Shown one piece after another: positions 7,604 to 17,751 of a stretch of 64,000 nt of DNA (position 1 is the stretch's first letter; each line of letters starts with the position of its first letter). The notes under the pieces were generated by a model that did no database searches, was not told the DNA's origin, and saw only the letters and a program-made list of their open reading frames with translations. The stretch lies in assembly GCF_003326015.1 (NCBI RefSeq), contig NZ_CP023860.1, positions 992,001 through 1,056,000 on the forward strand, written 5' to 3'. The position numbers were made by a program, and so were the translations under genes. This stretch comes from Candidatus Thioglobus sp. NP1. Lineage in GTDB: Bacteria > Pseudomonadota > Gammaproteobacteria > PS1 > Pseudothioglobaceae.

Positions 7604-8925
7604 TGAGTGGATACAATCACTATCGAGGTTCAATTTACCACTGTATAGAGAGTGGGTCAGAGATAGAACCAATCTATATTGAGGATGGTTTAATGGTTGT
7701 TGATGTTGATTTGGGAACTATTATTGAAGTTGGAAGCTTTAATGAGCTTTTTCCAAAATGGCCAAAGGCTAATTCATCAACTCATTTTAAGGATAGTTTA
7801 ATGATGCCTGGCTTCATTGATACTCATGTGCATTATCCTCAGTACAAAGTTATAGCTTCATATGGAACGAGTCTTCTGGACTGGCTAAATAAGTACACTT
7901 TTATAGAAGAACAAAAATTTTCTGATGAGGCATATGCGGAAAAAGTTGCCAATTTATTTCTTGATGAACTCATCAAAAATGGTACTACTACAGCGATGAC
8001 CTTTTGCACTTCTCACAAAGAATCTGTAGACATTTTTTTTACTGCTGCGCAAAAGAGAAACCTCAGAATGGTAGCTGGTAAAGTGATGATGGATAGAAAT
8101 GCCCCTGAAGGACTATGTGACAATTCAGATGATAGTTATGCTGATTCAAAAGAGCTTATTGAAAAATGGCATAATAAGGGAAGAATGACTTATGCAGTTA
8201 CCCCTAGATTTGCTCCAACATCTTCCTCTGAACAACTCAAGCAGGCAGCTAAGTTGTTAGATGAATATTCAGAGGATAATGGAAGTAAAGGGGTGCTCTT
8301 GCAAACCCATCTAAATGAAAGTATTGATGAAATTGACTTGGTAAAAGAACTTTTCCCAGACTCAAAAAACTACTTTGATGTCTACGATAAGTTTAATTTA
8401 TCTGGCACTAATTCAGTTTTTGGCCACTGTATTCATAATACTGATGAGGAGTATCAGCGCCTTGCTGATTCGGGCTCTAAAGTATCACTATGTCCAAGAT
8501 CCAATTTATTTCTTGGAAGTGGTTTATTTGAGATTGATAAATTAGAGGCTTTTGGAATAGGTGTCGCCCTTGCATCAGATGTTGGCGGGGGTGATAGCTT
8601 TTCAATGTTCCAAGTTATGAATGAAGCTTACAAAATATGCCGGCTAAATGACTACAATTTAGATCCTGTCAAAGCTTTTTATCTGACAACATTAGCTGCA
8701 GCTAAAGTACTCAATATGGACGATCGTATTGGTAATTTTGATTCTAATAAAGAGGCAGATTTTATTGTCATTGATTTAAAAGCCACAGAATTGATAAAGA
8801 ATAAACTTGAAACCTCAAATAATATTAGCGATATATTGTTTAATTTGATGACGCTTGGAGATGATAGACTAATAAAAGAGGTCTATATTCTTGGTCAAAA
8901 TATTTACCAGAAAAAGGAAGCATAA
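7603..8925 (+). CDS. guaD: Guanine deaminase
   Basis: This 440-residue amidohydrolase has the family motifs in order: MPGFIDTHVHYPQY (metal ligands, about residues 67-80), LQTHLNES, FGHCIHNTDEE and the late metal Asp in ASDVGGGDSFSMF. The combination HVHYPQ plus DVGGGDS identifies guanine deaminase within COG0402. It converts guanine to xanthine and ammonia, feeding the xanthine dehydrogenase encoded just downstream. Its ATG overlaps the puuD stop by one base, and it overlaps hiuH by one base. Confidence 0.95.
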   Translation: MSGYNHYRGSIYHCIESGSEIEPIYIEDGLMVVDVDLGTIIEVGSFNELFPKWPKANSSTHFKDSLMMPGFIDTHVHYPQYKVIASYGTSLLDWLNKYTFIEEQKFSDEAYAEKVANLFLDELIKNGTTTAMTFCTSHKESVDIFFTAAQKRNLRMVAGKVMMDRNAPEGLCDNSDDSYADSKELIEKWHNKGRMTYAVTPRFAPTSSSEQLKQAAKLLDEYSEDNGSKGVLLQTHLNESIDEIDLVKELFPDSKNYFDVYDKFNLSGTNSVFGHCIHNTDEEYQRLADSGSKVSLCPRSNLFLGSGLFEIDKLEAFGIGVALASDVGGGDSFSMFQVMNEAYKICRLNDYNLDPVKAFYLTTLAAAKVLNMDDRIGNFDSNKEADFIVIDLKATELIKNKLETSNNISDILFNLMTLGDDRLIKEVYILGQNIYQKKEA

Positions 8926-9269
8926 TGGGACAACTAACAACTCATATATTGGACACTTCTGCAGGAGTTCCTGCAAGTGAAGTGGTTATAAATTTATATC
9001 GAAGAGAGGGTACAAACTCAACACATATTAAATCAACAAAAACTAATTTAGATGGTCGATGTGATAAACCTTTGTTGTCAGAAGAAGAGTTTGATGAAGG
9101 TTGTTACGAGCTTGAATTTATAGTTAATGATTATTATGAAGCAAAAAACATAAATTGCCCTTTTTTAAAAGATGTCATTATTCGCTTTAATATTAGTGAA
9201 AAAAGTGAAAATTACCATGTGCCACTTTTAATTTCTCCATATAGTTATTCAACATACCGAGGAAGCTAG
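8925..9269 (+). CDS. uraH: 5-hydroxyisourate hydrolase (transthyretin-like)
   Basis: This 114-residue transthyretin-related protein starts with LTTHILDTSAGVPA, which carries the conserved catalytic His, and ends with the hallmark YRGS tetrapeptide. HVPLLISPYSYSTYRGS is the diagnostic C-terminus. It hydrolyses 5-hydroxyisourate made by PuuD into OHCU for UraD. No signal peptide is present. It is coupled by one-base overlaps to guaD and xdhA. Confidence 0.96.
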   Translation: MGQLTTHILDTSAGVPASEVVINLYRREGTNSTHIKSTKTNLDGRCDKPLLSEEEFDEGCYELEFIVNDYYEAKNINCPFLKDVIIRFNISEKSENYHVPLLISPYSYSTYRGS

Positions 9270-10747
9270 TGTATTTCTTGCTAAATCAAAATTCTTCACC
9301 AACTGATCTTGGTGTAATTAATCCAAATACTACTGTTCTAGAGTGGTTAAGAAATAATCAGCTTGTAGGTACAAAGGAGGGTTGCGGTTCTGGAGATTGT
9401 GGAGCTTGTACGGCCGTTATTGGTGAAATTATTACAAAAAATAAGATTAGCAAGATTGAATACAAAAGTATAAATACATGTATGGCACTTGCTTGTGGTT
9501 TGGTTGGTAAGCATTTAGTAACTGTTGAGGGTTTAACTGAGGGTGATAAGCTTCACCCCTCTCAAAAAGCTATGGTGTTAGAAAATGGTTCACAGTGTGG
9601 CTTTTGTACACCAGGATTTGTTATGTCCTTATTTGCTTTGTATCAAAATAAAAATTCCGTAAATCTGCATCAAATAAACGAGGCACTATCAGGCAATTTA
9701 TGCAGATGCACAGGCTATAAGCCAATAATTGCAGCAGCATTTTCAATGTTTGATGACAAAAGTGATGAGAACTTAGATTACTATAAAAAAAATCAGCAGC
9801 AAATTACTGATATTTTAGGAAAATTAAATAATCCTGAACACGTAAGTTTAAGTTATAAAAAAAATAATAAAACAATTAAATTTGATGCCCCTTCCACAAT
9901 AGATGAGCTCTCTAATATTCTTATCAATAATACTTCAACTAATATTATTGCTGCTGGAACTGACCTGAGCTTAGAAATTACCCAGTCAATGAAAGAATTC
10001 TCGCATATTGTAAGTGTTAACCAGGTTATTGAATTAAAAGAGGTTAAAGAGGGTGCTAAAGAGATTGAGATTGGGGCTGCAGTTAGCTATGAAGATGCTG
10101 CCTCTTGTCTCATAAATAATTGGCCTGACTTAGGGGCTTTTTTGCAACGTTTTGCCTCTTTGCCTATAAAAAATTGGGCTACTATTGGAGGGAATATAGC
10201 TAATGCTTCACCTATTGGTGATATGGCTCCAGTTTTAATTGCTTTAGATGCTAAATTAAAGCTTCGAAAAGGCAATGATAGTCGAATAATTAATTTAGAA
10301 GATTTTTTTATTACTTATAAAAAAACAGTTATTCAGCAAGGTGAATTTATTGAAAGTATTATTATTCCTAAGCCAAAAGATAATCAGCGACTCATAACTC
10401 ATAAAATGTCAAAAAGATATGAAGATGATATTTCAGCTGTATGTATGGCAATTAATATTTCATCTAAGAACAATAAACCAGAGTCATTTAAAATCGCCTT
10501 TGGCGGGATGTCAGGCATCCCTCAAAGGTCCCAAAAACTTGAACATTTTTTATTAAAGAATTGGCAGAATGAAGATATAGCCTCTTTAGCTTATAAGGTT
10601 TTAAATGAAGAATTTTCACCCTTTACTGATGTAAGGGCAACTTCAGAATATCGATTGCAAGTTTCTGCAAACTTAGTTAAAAAAACTATTTTGATGTATC
10701 AAGATGAGCCAATTGAGAATCTTGCTGAATTTTCTCAGTTAAATTAA
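9269..10747 (+). CDS. xdhA: Xanthine dehydrogenase, iron-sulfur/FAD subunit XdhA
   Basis: This 492-residue subunit has an N-terminal plant-type ferredoxin domain (KEGCGSGDCGACTAV near residues 35-50) and a second [2Fe-2S] domain (GSQCGFCTPGF near 110 and GNLCRCTGYKP near 148). An FAD-binding domain from about 205 shows IIAAGTDLSLEI and ATIGGNIANASPIGDMAPVL. This is the XdhA organisation of two-subunit bacterial enzymes. The start is GTG at 9269, overlapping the hiuH stop, with GAGGAAG just upstream. It carries electrons from the Mo subunit to NAD+. Confidence 0.95.
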   Translation: MYFLLNQNSSPTDLGVINPNTTVLEWLRNNQLVGTKEGCGSGDCGACTAVIGEIITKNKISKIEYKSINTCMALACGLVGKHLVTVEGLTEGDKLHPSQKAMVLENGSQCGFCTPGFVMSLFALYQNKNSVNLHQINEALSGNLCRCTGYKPIIAAAFSMFDDKSDENLDYYKKNQQQITDILGKLNNPEHVSLSYKKNNKTIKFDAPSTIDELSNILINNTSTNIIAAGTDLSLEITQSMKEFSHIVSVNQVIELKEVKEGAKEIEIGAAVSYEDAASCLINNWPDLGAFLQRFASLPIKNWATIGGNIANASPIGDMAPVLIALDAKLKLRKGNDSRIINLEDFFITYKKTVIQQGEFIESIIIPKPKDNQRLITHKMSKRYEDDISAVCMAINISSKNNKPESFKIAFGGMSGIPQRSQKLEHFLLKNWQNEDIASLAYKVLNEEFSPFTDVRATSEYRLQVSANLVKKTILMYQDEPIENLAEFSQLN

Positions 10748-10765
10748 TTTAGGGAGTGATGAAAA

Positions 10766-13084
10766 ATTAATAAAAGCACAAAAAAATCTTCTCAGCTAAA
10801 AGGCTCAGTAATTGGTGACTCTATTGTTCATGATAGTGCTCATATGCATGTTCAGGGGAGTGCAGCCTATATTGATGACATGCCTGTTCCAAAAGGTACT
10901 CTTCATGTTGCGTTTGCGTTGAGTGATGTTGCTTATGGAAAAATTAATAAGATAGATATTACAGTTGCCAAGAAAGCTGATGGTGTTCATAGTATTCTCT
11001 TGGCAAAAGATATTGAAAATTTATATATAGGTGCGATTAAACATGATGAGCCTATATTGGCTGATAAAGAGGTTTTATTTTATGGCCAAGCAATTGCTGC
11101 TGTCCTAGCCGATAGTCATGACAATGCAAGGAAAGCAGCACTCCTAGTTACCTCAGATGTAACAGAGCTTGAGGCAGTTGTGACTATTGATCAGGCAATG
11201 GCTAAAAAAAGCTTTCTTGATGAGCCACTAATAGTCTCTATTGGAGATTCAAATAAAGCAATTGATTCATCAAAAAATAAACTTAATGGTAGTATTTCGA
11301 TTGGAGGTCAAGAGCATTATTATCTTGAGGGGCAGGTTGCACTTGCAATTCCAACAGAGGATAATGAAATGGTAGTTCATTCTTCTACTCAAAATCCAAC
11401 TGAAGTCCAACATTTAGTAGCACATGTTTTAGATGTCCCACAGAATGCAATTGAAGTAGTTACTCGAAGAATGGGCGGTGGCTTTGGTGGTAAAGAGACA
11501 GATTCATCACAGCTAGCTTGTGTTTGTGCAATTTTCGCACAACAGACTAAGCTCTCAATAAAGGCCAGACTTTCAAGAAAAGATGATATTTTGATGACTG
11601 GAAAGAGACATGATTTCAAAGCAGACTATAAGGTTGGCTATGCTGATGATGGTAAGATTTTAGGAATCGAAATTGATCTTGCTGCAAGATGTGGATATTC
11701 ACTTGATCTTTCAAAAGCAATAGTCTCTAGAGCTCTATTCCATGCTGATAACGCTTATTTTATGCCAAATGCTACTTTTAGAGGCTTCTTATGCAAAACA
11801 AATACCGCTTCAAATACCGCATTTAGAGGATTTGGTGGGCCACAAGGTATGCTCGTTATAGAAAATATAATTGAAGAAATAGCTATGAATATTGGTGTTG
11901 ATCCTCTTGAGATTCGTAAATTAAACTATTATCAAAAGGAAACCAATAATGTAACTCCTTATGATCAAGTTGTTGAAGATAATATTATTAATGAGCTTTC
12001 AAGCGAGCTTGTAGAGGATAGTAAGTATTTAGCTAGAAGGCAGAGTATTGAGGATTTTAATAAGAATAATAAGTACCTCAAAAAAGGATTGGCTCTCTCT
12101 CCCGTGAAATTTGGCATTTCTTTTACTACTCAGTTATTAAATCAAGCGGGTGCATTGGTAAATGTCTATAAAGATGGCAGTATATACATAAACCATGGTG
12201 GAACTGAAATGGGTCAGGGACTATTTATTAAAGTTGCTCAGGTTGTTGCTAACGAGTTTGGAGTAAATTTAGAGCGCGTAAAAGTTTCCGCAACATCTAC
12301 CTCTAAGGTTCCAAATACATCCCCAACTGCAGCCTCTTCTGGCTCAGATTTAAATGGAATGGCAGCAAGAGAGGCATGCTTAAGAATTAAGAAAAATTTA
12401 ACTATTTTTGCTCAAAATTTTTATGGTGAAGATAATGATATTATTGAGTTTAAAGATTCATATGTTCATGTGGGTAAGAAAAAGATAGCATTTGATGAAT
12501 TTGTTTCAACAGCATATTTAAATAGAGTTGAGCTTTTTAGTAATGGCTTTTATAAAACTCCAAAGATTTATTTTGATGCTATTAAGCAAAAGGGTCGTCC
12601 TTTTTATTATTATTCATATGGCGCATGTGTAAGTGAGGTTATAGTCGATTGCTTGACTGGTGAATACAAGCTTTTAGCAGTGGATATTTTGCATGATGTT
12701 GGTGCCTCGCTGAACCCAGCAATTGATATGGGGCAAATAGTTGGAGGATATATCCAAGGTATGGGTTGGCTTTGCTCTGAGGAACTTAAATGGAATGATT
12801 CTGGAGCATTACTAACGATGGGTGCTTCAACTTATAAAATTCCTGCGATAGGAGATACTCCCGAACACTTTGAGGTCAAAATTAAACCAAATATTTCAAA
12901 TCACGAAAATACAATTCATAAATCAAAAGCAGTTGGGGAGCCCCCACTTATGCTTGCTATTTCAACTTGGCTGGCCATTAAGAATGCTATCTATAATGCT
13001 GATAATAATAATAAAACTGGGCTCAATGCTCCAGCAAATTTTGAGCAAGTCTTTTTCAGCCTTAATAAGAATTTAAATTCATAG
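10766..13084 (+). CDS. xdhB: Xanthine dehydrogenase, molybdopterin subunit XdhB (start codon abnormal)
   Basis: This is the Mo-binding subunit, with RRMGGGFGGKE, AFRGFGGPQG, HGGTEMGQGL and the catalytic-Glu block KAVGEPPLMLA near the C-terminus. It oxidises hypoxanthine/xanthine to urate. The first in-frame ATG is at 10844, but coding similarity clearly begins earlier: the codons before it read GDSIVHDSAH, the normal XdhB N-terminus. The frame is open from 10763 and contains no ATG, GTG or TTG, so translation would have to use ATT at 10766 (AGGGAG nine bases upstream). Alternatively the ATG at 10759 is the true start and the A-run 10762-10766 carries one extra base. I place the start at 10766 on the first reading. 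Confidence 0.9.
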   Translation: MNKSTKKSSQLKGSVIGDSIVHDSAHMHVQGSAAYIDDMPVPKGTLHVAFALSDVAYGKINKIDITVAKKADGVHSILLAKDIENLYIGAIKHDEPILADKEVLFYGQAIAAVLADSHDNARKAALLVTSDVTELEAVVTIDQAMAKKSFLDEPLIVSIGDSNKAIDSSKNKLNGSISIGGQEHYYLEGQVALAIPTEDNEMVVHSSTQNPTEVQHLVAHVLDVPQNAIEVVTRRMGGGFGGKETDSSQLACVCAIFAQQTKLSIKARLSRKDDILMTGKRHDFKADYKVGYADDGKILGIEIDLAARCGYSLDLSKAIVSRALFHADNAYFMPNATFRGFLCKTNTASNTAFRGFGGPQGMLVIENIIEEIAMNIGVDPLEIRKLNYYQKETNNVTPYDQVVEDNIINELSSELVEDSKYLARRQSIEDFNKNNKYLKKGLALSPVKFGISFTTQLLNQAGALVNVYKDGSIYINHGGTEMGQGLFIKVAQVVANEFGVNLERVKVSATSTSKVPNTSPTAASSGSDLNGMAAREACLRIKKNLTIFAQNFYGEDNDIIEFKDSYVHVGKKKIAFDEFVSTAYLNRVELFSNGFYKTPKIYFDAIKQKGRPFYYYSYGACVSEVIVDCLTGEYKLLAVDILHDVGASLNPAIDMGQIVGGYIQGMGWLCSEELKWNDSGALLTMGASTYKIPAIGDTPEHFEVKIKPNISNHENTIHKSKAVGEPPLMLAISTWLAIKNAIYNADNNNKTGLNAPANFEQVFFSLNKNLNS

Positions 13085-13087
13085 ATT

Positions 13088-14173
13088 ATGCAGGCTTGGC
13101 TTAAGTCAGTAAATGACGCAATTTCTTTAAAAAATGACTTTGTGTTAATGACCGTTATAGATACTAAGGGATCAACACCTTGCATAAATGGCGACAAAAT
13201 TGTCGTTGCTTCTGATCAATCTATTTTTGGCAGTATTGGTGGTGGCAACTTAGAGTTTAAAGCCCTAGCATTTGCTGCAGATTTATTGAGTCTTGATAAA
13301 AATAATGTTCATTTAGAAAAATTTCCTCTTGGAGCTTCCCTTGGCCAATGTTGTGGGGGATATGTCAAGGTTATGTTTGAAAGTTTTTTGCATTCAAATT
13401 CTTCTATTAATAATAATTCTTGGATTAATGTCGTATCAGAACTATTTGATCAAAATGAGGATTTTGTGGTTGCAACTATTGTTAATAACAATTCTGAATT
13501 CGAAGATAATAAGTTGGTTTATTCTGTTAATAATAACAATCATCTAATAAATGAGAAAGGGATATCAAGTTTTGTTGCACTTAGTGCAAAAGAACTATTA
13601 ACAAAAACTGGAAGCCCTACTGTTATTCAATATACTAATAACTCTAATTCTGTAATTGAAATTTGCCTTGAAAAAAATACTCCTACCAAAGTTCAGTCAC
13701 TAGCTGTATTTGGAGCAGGGCATATTTCTAGAGCATTAATGCCAATTCTTACAGATTTACCAGTAAATATTTATTGGATTGATGATAGGGTTGAGCAGTT
13801 TAATAAATACCAAGGGGATACTTCAAAAATAAATATTATCTGTGATGATTTCCTAAATGGGCTTATAGATCTACCTGATGATATTTATTGTTTAGTAATC
13901 ACATATAGTCATCAAATAGATTATGAAATTTGTGAAAAAATTATTTCTAAAAACAAGTTTAGCTATTTGGGTATGATAGGTTCAGCTATAAAAGGAAAGA
14001 AATTTAGAGATAGATTTATTAATAAAGGATATCAGCAGGAAGTGGTCGAAAAATTCACATGTCCAATTGGAGAGAAACAAAAATTCTTAAAATCACCTAC
14101 ATCGATTGCTGTCACTATAGCCATGGATTTAATAAATTTTATTGAAGATAAAAGACAATCTGAGATTATATGA
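13088..14173 (+). CDS. xdhC: XdhC, xanthine dehydrogenase maturation factor
   Basis: This 361-residue protein has the two XdhC/CoxI domains. The N-terminal part contains VIDTKGSTPCINGDKIVV, GSIGGGNLEFKAL and GASLGQCCGGYVKVMFE. The C-terminal Rossmann-like part contains VFGAGHISRALMPIL, ending in YLGMIGSAIKGKKFRDR and CPIG. It binds molybdenum cofactor and loads its sulfurated form into XdhB. It starts three bases after xdhB and overlaps the next ABC ATPase by four bases, so the importer is part of the same operon. Confidence 0.94.
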   Translation: MQAWLKSVNDAISLKNDFVLMTVIDTKGSTPCINGDKIVVASDQSIFGSIGGGNLEFKALAFAADLLSLDKNNVHLEKFPLGASLGQCCGGYVKVMFESFLHSNSSINNNSWINVVSELFDQNEDFVVATIVNNNSEFEDNKLVYSVNNNNHLINEKGISSFVALSAKELLTKTGSPTVIQYTNNSNSVIEICLEKNTPTKVQSLAVFGAGHISRALMPILTDLPVNIYWIDDRVEQFNKYQGDTSKINIICDDFLNGLIDLPDDIYCLVITYSHQIDYEICEKIISKNKFSYLGMIGSAIKGKKFRDRFINKGYQQEVVEKFTCPIGEKQKFLKSPTSIAVTIAMDLINFIEDKRQSEII

Positions 14174-15669
14174 AATACCAATTAGAAGTATCAAATATTA
14201 CAAAGTCTTATGGAGATTTAAAGGCAAATGATAATGTTTCTCTTAATATAAAGGGTTCAAGTATTCATGCTTTACTTGGTGAAAATGGAGCTGGTAAATC
14301 TACTCTTGTAAAAATTATATATGGCTCATTGGCACCAGACAGTGGTGAAATGAAGTGGGCAGATAATAAATATAGTCCAAAAAGTCCTTTTGAAGCTAGA
14401 GAAAATGGCATAGCAATGGTTTTTCAGCACTTTTCATTATTTGAATCACTTACTGTAGAAGAAAATATTATTCTTGGACTTGATTCTGTTGGTCTTAATG
14501 AAAACTTTTCAGATGAGATATCGAAATATTCTAAACAATATGGCTTGGATGTTAATCCACAGCAAGTTGTTGGTGACTTATCTGTTGGCGCACGTCAGCG
14601 TGTTGAAATAATTCGTTGTTTAATTCAAAATCCAAAGCTATTAATTATGGATGAGCCAACTTCGGTTCTGACTCCTCAAGAAGTTTCTGACTTATTTATT
14701 ACTCTTAAGAGACTTGCTAAAGATGGATGTGCAATCTTATATATTTCTCATAAGCTAGAGGAGGTAATTGAAATATGCAGTGAAGCTACTATTTTAAGAG
14801 ATGGTAAGTTAGTGCAAAGTTGTATTCCTCAGGATCATAGTCAAAAAGAACTTGCTGAAATGATGATTGGAAAAAAACTAACTGAACTTGCAAGAAAAAA
14901 TATAACTATAGGTGAAGATATTTTTTCAATAAATAATTTAAGTAAAAAAAGTAATGATATGTATGGGGTTGAGCTTAAAAATATAGCCTTAAAAATGAAA
15001 AAAGGAAGTATTGTTGGTATAGCTGGTGTTGCTGGTAATGGTCAGGATGAGTTAATGGAATTATTAATTGGCGAGGTAACCTCACCAGTTGGAACTTTAG
15101 ATTTTAATGGTAAAGATATTGGTCATCTAAATTCACACCAACGAAGACAGCTTTCAATTTTCTTTGTTCCTGAAGAGCGACTTGGTCATGGAGCAGTTCC
15201 AGATATGTCGCTTAATGAAAACATGTTGTTAAGTCGGCCAGATGAAACTGAAATGACAAAGAATGGTGTTATTGATTGGAAGAAGGTTGGTATGCATTCA
15301 AAAGATGTTATTGAAAAATTTGATGTGCAAACACCTTCTAGTAATATGTTGGCAAAATCTCTCTCTGGTGGAAATCTACAAAAATTTATGGTTGGTAGGG
15401 AGCTTATTCAAAATCCTGAGTTATTAATTGTTGCTCAACCAACTTGGGGAGTAGATGCAGGCTCTGCAAATAATATTCATCAAGCACTTATTGCTTTGGC
15501 AGACCAGGGTTCAGCTATATTGATTATTTCTCAAGATTTAGATGAGATATTAAGTTTATGTGAGCAAATTCATGTCCTTTCTGAGGGGGTTCTTTCAGAA
15601 GCAGTTGACATGAAAAAGAATGGGTTAGAAAAAATTTCTCAGCTAATGGTTGGAGGAGAAAACAAATGA
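14170..15669 (+). CDS. BMP-type ABC importer ATP-binding protein
   Basis: This 499-residue double ATPase matches the NupA/YufO class. The first domain has LLGENGAGKST near residues 36-46, LSVGARQRVEI near 137 and LLIMDEPTSVL near 157. The second has GIAGVAGNGQDELME, FFVPEERLGHG and LSGGNLQKFMVGREL, with AQPTWGVDAGSA in place of a canonical second Walker B, as usual in this class. It overlaps xdhC by four bases and the first permease by four bases. It probably imports the purines or nucleosides consumed by the upstream enzymes. Confidence 0.94.
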   Translation: MKYQLEVSNITKSYGDLKANDNVSLNIKGSSIHALLGENGAGKSTLVKIIYGSLAPDSGEMKWADNKYSPKSPFEARENGIAMVFQHFSLFESLTVEENIILGLDSVGLNENFSDEISKYSKQYGLDVNPQQVVGDLSVGARQRVEIIRCLIQNPKLLIMDEPTSVLTPQEVSDLFITLKRLAKDGCAILYISHKLEEVIEICSEATILRDGKLVQSCIPQDHSQKELAEMMIGKKLTELARKNITIGEDIFSINNLSKKSNDMYGVELKNIALKMKKGSIVGIAGVAGNGQDELMELLIGEVTSPVGTLDFNGKDIGHLNSHQRRQLSIFFVPEERLGHGAVPDMSLNENMLLSRPDETEMTKNGVIDWKKVGMHSKDVIEKFDVQTPSSNMLAKSLSGGNLQKFMVGRELIQNPELLIVAQPTWGVDAGSANNIHQALIALADQGSAILIISQDLDEILSLCEQIHVLSEGVLSEAVDMKKNGLEKISQLMVGGENK

Positions 15670-16736
15670 TTAAGCTAGTTCCAAGAGTTGAAAACTCAAC
15701 TTTAATGATTCTTCTTTCTCCCTTGTTAGCTATGACGTTGACAGCTATATCAGCTTATCTCATATTTGTTTATATATTGGTTGATATTGACGTTTCAAGT
15801 GTTTTTTATACTCTATTTGTAGAGCCATTGAGAGACTCCTACTATTTTTCAGAACTATTGGTTAAGGCGGCACCCTTGATGATTATTGGGCTTGGCTTGT
15901 CAATTGGCTTTAGAGCTGGTATTTGGAATATTGGAGCAGAAGGTCAGTTTGTAATAGGCGGTATTGCAGGAAGTGCTGTAGGATTGTATTTTTATAATGT
16001 TGAGGCTTTTTGGATACTCCCTTTAATGACTATAGCGGGTATTTTAGGAGGTATGTTTTATGCTGGTATTGCTGCATTTCTGCGAGTCAAATATCAGGTC
16101 AACGAGATTTTAGTAACATTAATGTTGACTTATGTTGCAGTCTTATTTTTAAGTGCCATGCTTCAGGGGCCACTTCGAAACCCATCTGGATTTAATTTTC
16201 CAGAGAGTCGACTATTTCATGATAGCGCATTACTTCCAATAATTTGGGAGGGCACCCGACTACATATTGGTTTAATTGTCGCAATTATTCTATCACTTAT
16301 TGCTTGGTTTGGTATCAAAAAGCATATGTTTGGTATGCAAATAAAAATATCAGGTAGTGCCCCTCGAGCTGCAAAATTTGCTGGATTTGATGATAACAAA
16401 ACGGTCTGGTACTCCCTTTTAATATCAGGCGGACTTGCTGGTCTTGCAGGAATCTTTGAGGCAGCAGGGCCTGCTGGGCAACTTACTCCAGGTTTGCCCC
16501 AATTTTATGGTTTTACTGCAATCATTGTTGCTTTCTTGGCAAGACTCCATCCAGTGGGTGTTTTATTCTCAGCGTTGCTAATTGCTCTAAGCTATGTTGG
16601 TGGTGAGAATGTGCAAATTGAATACAATTTACCAAGTTCAATAACTCAAATTTTTCAAGGTATGCTTTTATTTTATTTTCTAGCATGCGATATATTAATT
16701 AAATATAAAGTAGTACTTTTTAAAACTAAAAACTAA
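15666..16736 (+). CDS. BMP-type ABC importer permease 1
   Basis: This 356-residue integral membrane protein of the BPD_transp_2 group has about nine hydrophobic segments. Characteristic blocks are LGLSIGFRAGIWNIGAEGQF and KYQVNEILVTLMLTYVAVL, with ISGGLAGLAGIFEAAGPAGQ near 255-275. It pairs with the permease directly downstream to form the heterodimeric channel of a nucleoside-type importer. Coupled by overlap to the ATPase gene. Confidence 0.93.
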   Translation: MIKLVPRVENSTLMILLSPLLAMTLTAISAYLIFVYILVDIDVSSVFYTLFVEPLRDSYYFSELLVKAAPLMIIGLGLSIGFRAGIWNIGAEGQFVIGGIAGSAVGLYFYNVEAFWILPLMTIAGILGGMFYAGIAAFLRVKYQVNEILVTLMLTYVAVLFLSAMLQGPLRNPSGFNFPESRLFHDSALLPIIWEGTRLHIGLIVAIILSLIAWFGIKKHMFGMQIKISGSAPRAAKFAGFDDNKTVWYSLLISGGLAGLAGIFEAAGPAGQLTPGLPQFYGFTAIIVAFLARLHPVGVLFSALLIALSYVGGENVQIEYNLPSSITQIFQGMLLFYFLACDILIKYKVVLFKTKN

Positions 16737-16748
16737 AAATTAAATATT

Positions 16749-17678
16749 ATGAATGAAAGTCTTTTTATTAGCATTATTATTGGAATAAGTATTGCATCAG
16801 TTCCGCTTATTTTTGCCGCTATTGGTGAATTATTAGTAGAGCGCTCAGGTGTTCTAAATCTAGGAGTTGAAGGCATGATGATTGTTGGAGCACTACTTGG
16901 TTTTGTAGTTATGTCCCATACTGGAAATCCCTATTTAGCAGTACTTTCTGCAATGCTTGGTGGGATGGCCATAGCATCTATTTTTGCTTTTTTGACTCAA
17001 TTTCTGCTTACAAATCAAGTTGCAACTGGACTTGCTTTAACTCTTTTTGGTTTGGGTTTTGCTGCTTTTGCAGGTAGAGGATATACAGAAGAAACCATTC
17101 AGTTAATCACTGCAGTTCCAATTCCATATTTATCTGATATTCCTTATTTAGGCCCTTTGCTTTTCTCATTTAATCCTCTTGTCTATTTGGCATTTTTTAT
17201 GGTTTACTTAGTTTGGTGGTTTTTATTCAAAACTAAGCAAGGTTTAATCTTGCGCGCTATTGGAGATAATCATGATGCGGCGCATGCAATTGGTCATAAT
17301 GTTGTGCGATACCGAGTAATGGCAATTTTATTTGGTGGCGCCATGGCTGGAATTGGAGGTGCGTTTTTATCACTTGTTCAAGTTCCTATATGGGGAGAAG
17401 GTATGACTGCTGGAAGAGGGTGGATTGCTTTAGGTCTTGTTGTTTTTGCCTCATGGCAACCTTTTAGAATTATATTTGGAGCGATTTTATTTGGAGGAAT
17501 TACTATTCTTCAGATTCATGCACAAGGATTAAATATTAATGTAAGTGCTCAATATCTATCTATGCTTCCTTACTTAGCAACAATTATTATTCTTGTTAGT
17601 CTGAGGATGAGATTAAAAAATAAAACAAATCGCACAGTCCCTAATTGTTTGGGTAGAATATTTCATTCAACAACTTAG
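16749..17678 (+). CDS. BMP-type ABC importer permease 2
   Basis: This 309-residue permease is the second, shorter partner of the BPD_transp_2 pair. Family blocks are AAIGELLVERSGVLNLGVEG and FGGAMAGIGGAFLSLVQVPI, with GMTAGRGWIALGLVVFASW near 220. It follows permease 1 by 12 bases and is followed by two binding protein genes. About eight membrane helices are predicted by eye. Confidence 0.93.
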   Translation: MNESLFISIIIGISIASVPLIFAAIGELLVERSGVLNLGVEGMMIVGALLGFVVMSHTGNPYLAVLSAMLGGMAIASIFAFLTQFLLTNQVATGLALTLFGLGFAAFAGRGYTEETIQLITAVPIPYLSDIPYLGPLLFSFNPLVYLAFFMVYLVWWFLFKTKQGLILRAIGDNHDAAHAIGHNVVRYRVMAILFGGAMAGIGGAFLSLVQVPIWGEGMTAGRGWIALGLVVFASWQPFRIIFGAILFGGITILQIHAQGLNINVSAQYLSMLPYLATIIILVSLRMRLKNKTNRTVPNCLGRIFHSTT

Positions 17679-17751
17679 TTTGCTGAATAAAGTTTTTTGT
17701 AAAAAGTAAGAAAGTAAGAAAAATTGTTAAATAATTAAAAGGAGAATAAGT

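Noticed and set aside
17665-17698. Terminator after BMP permease 2
   Set aside because: The possible AACTT/AAGTT pairing before a short T run is only a few A-T-rich pairs, too weak to call.
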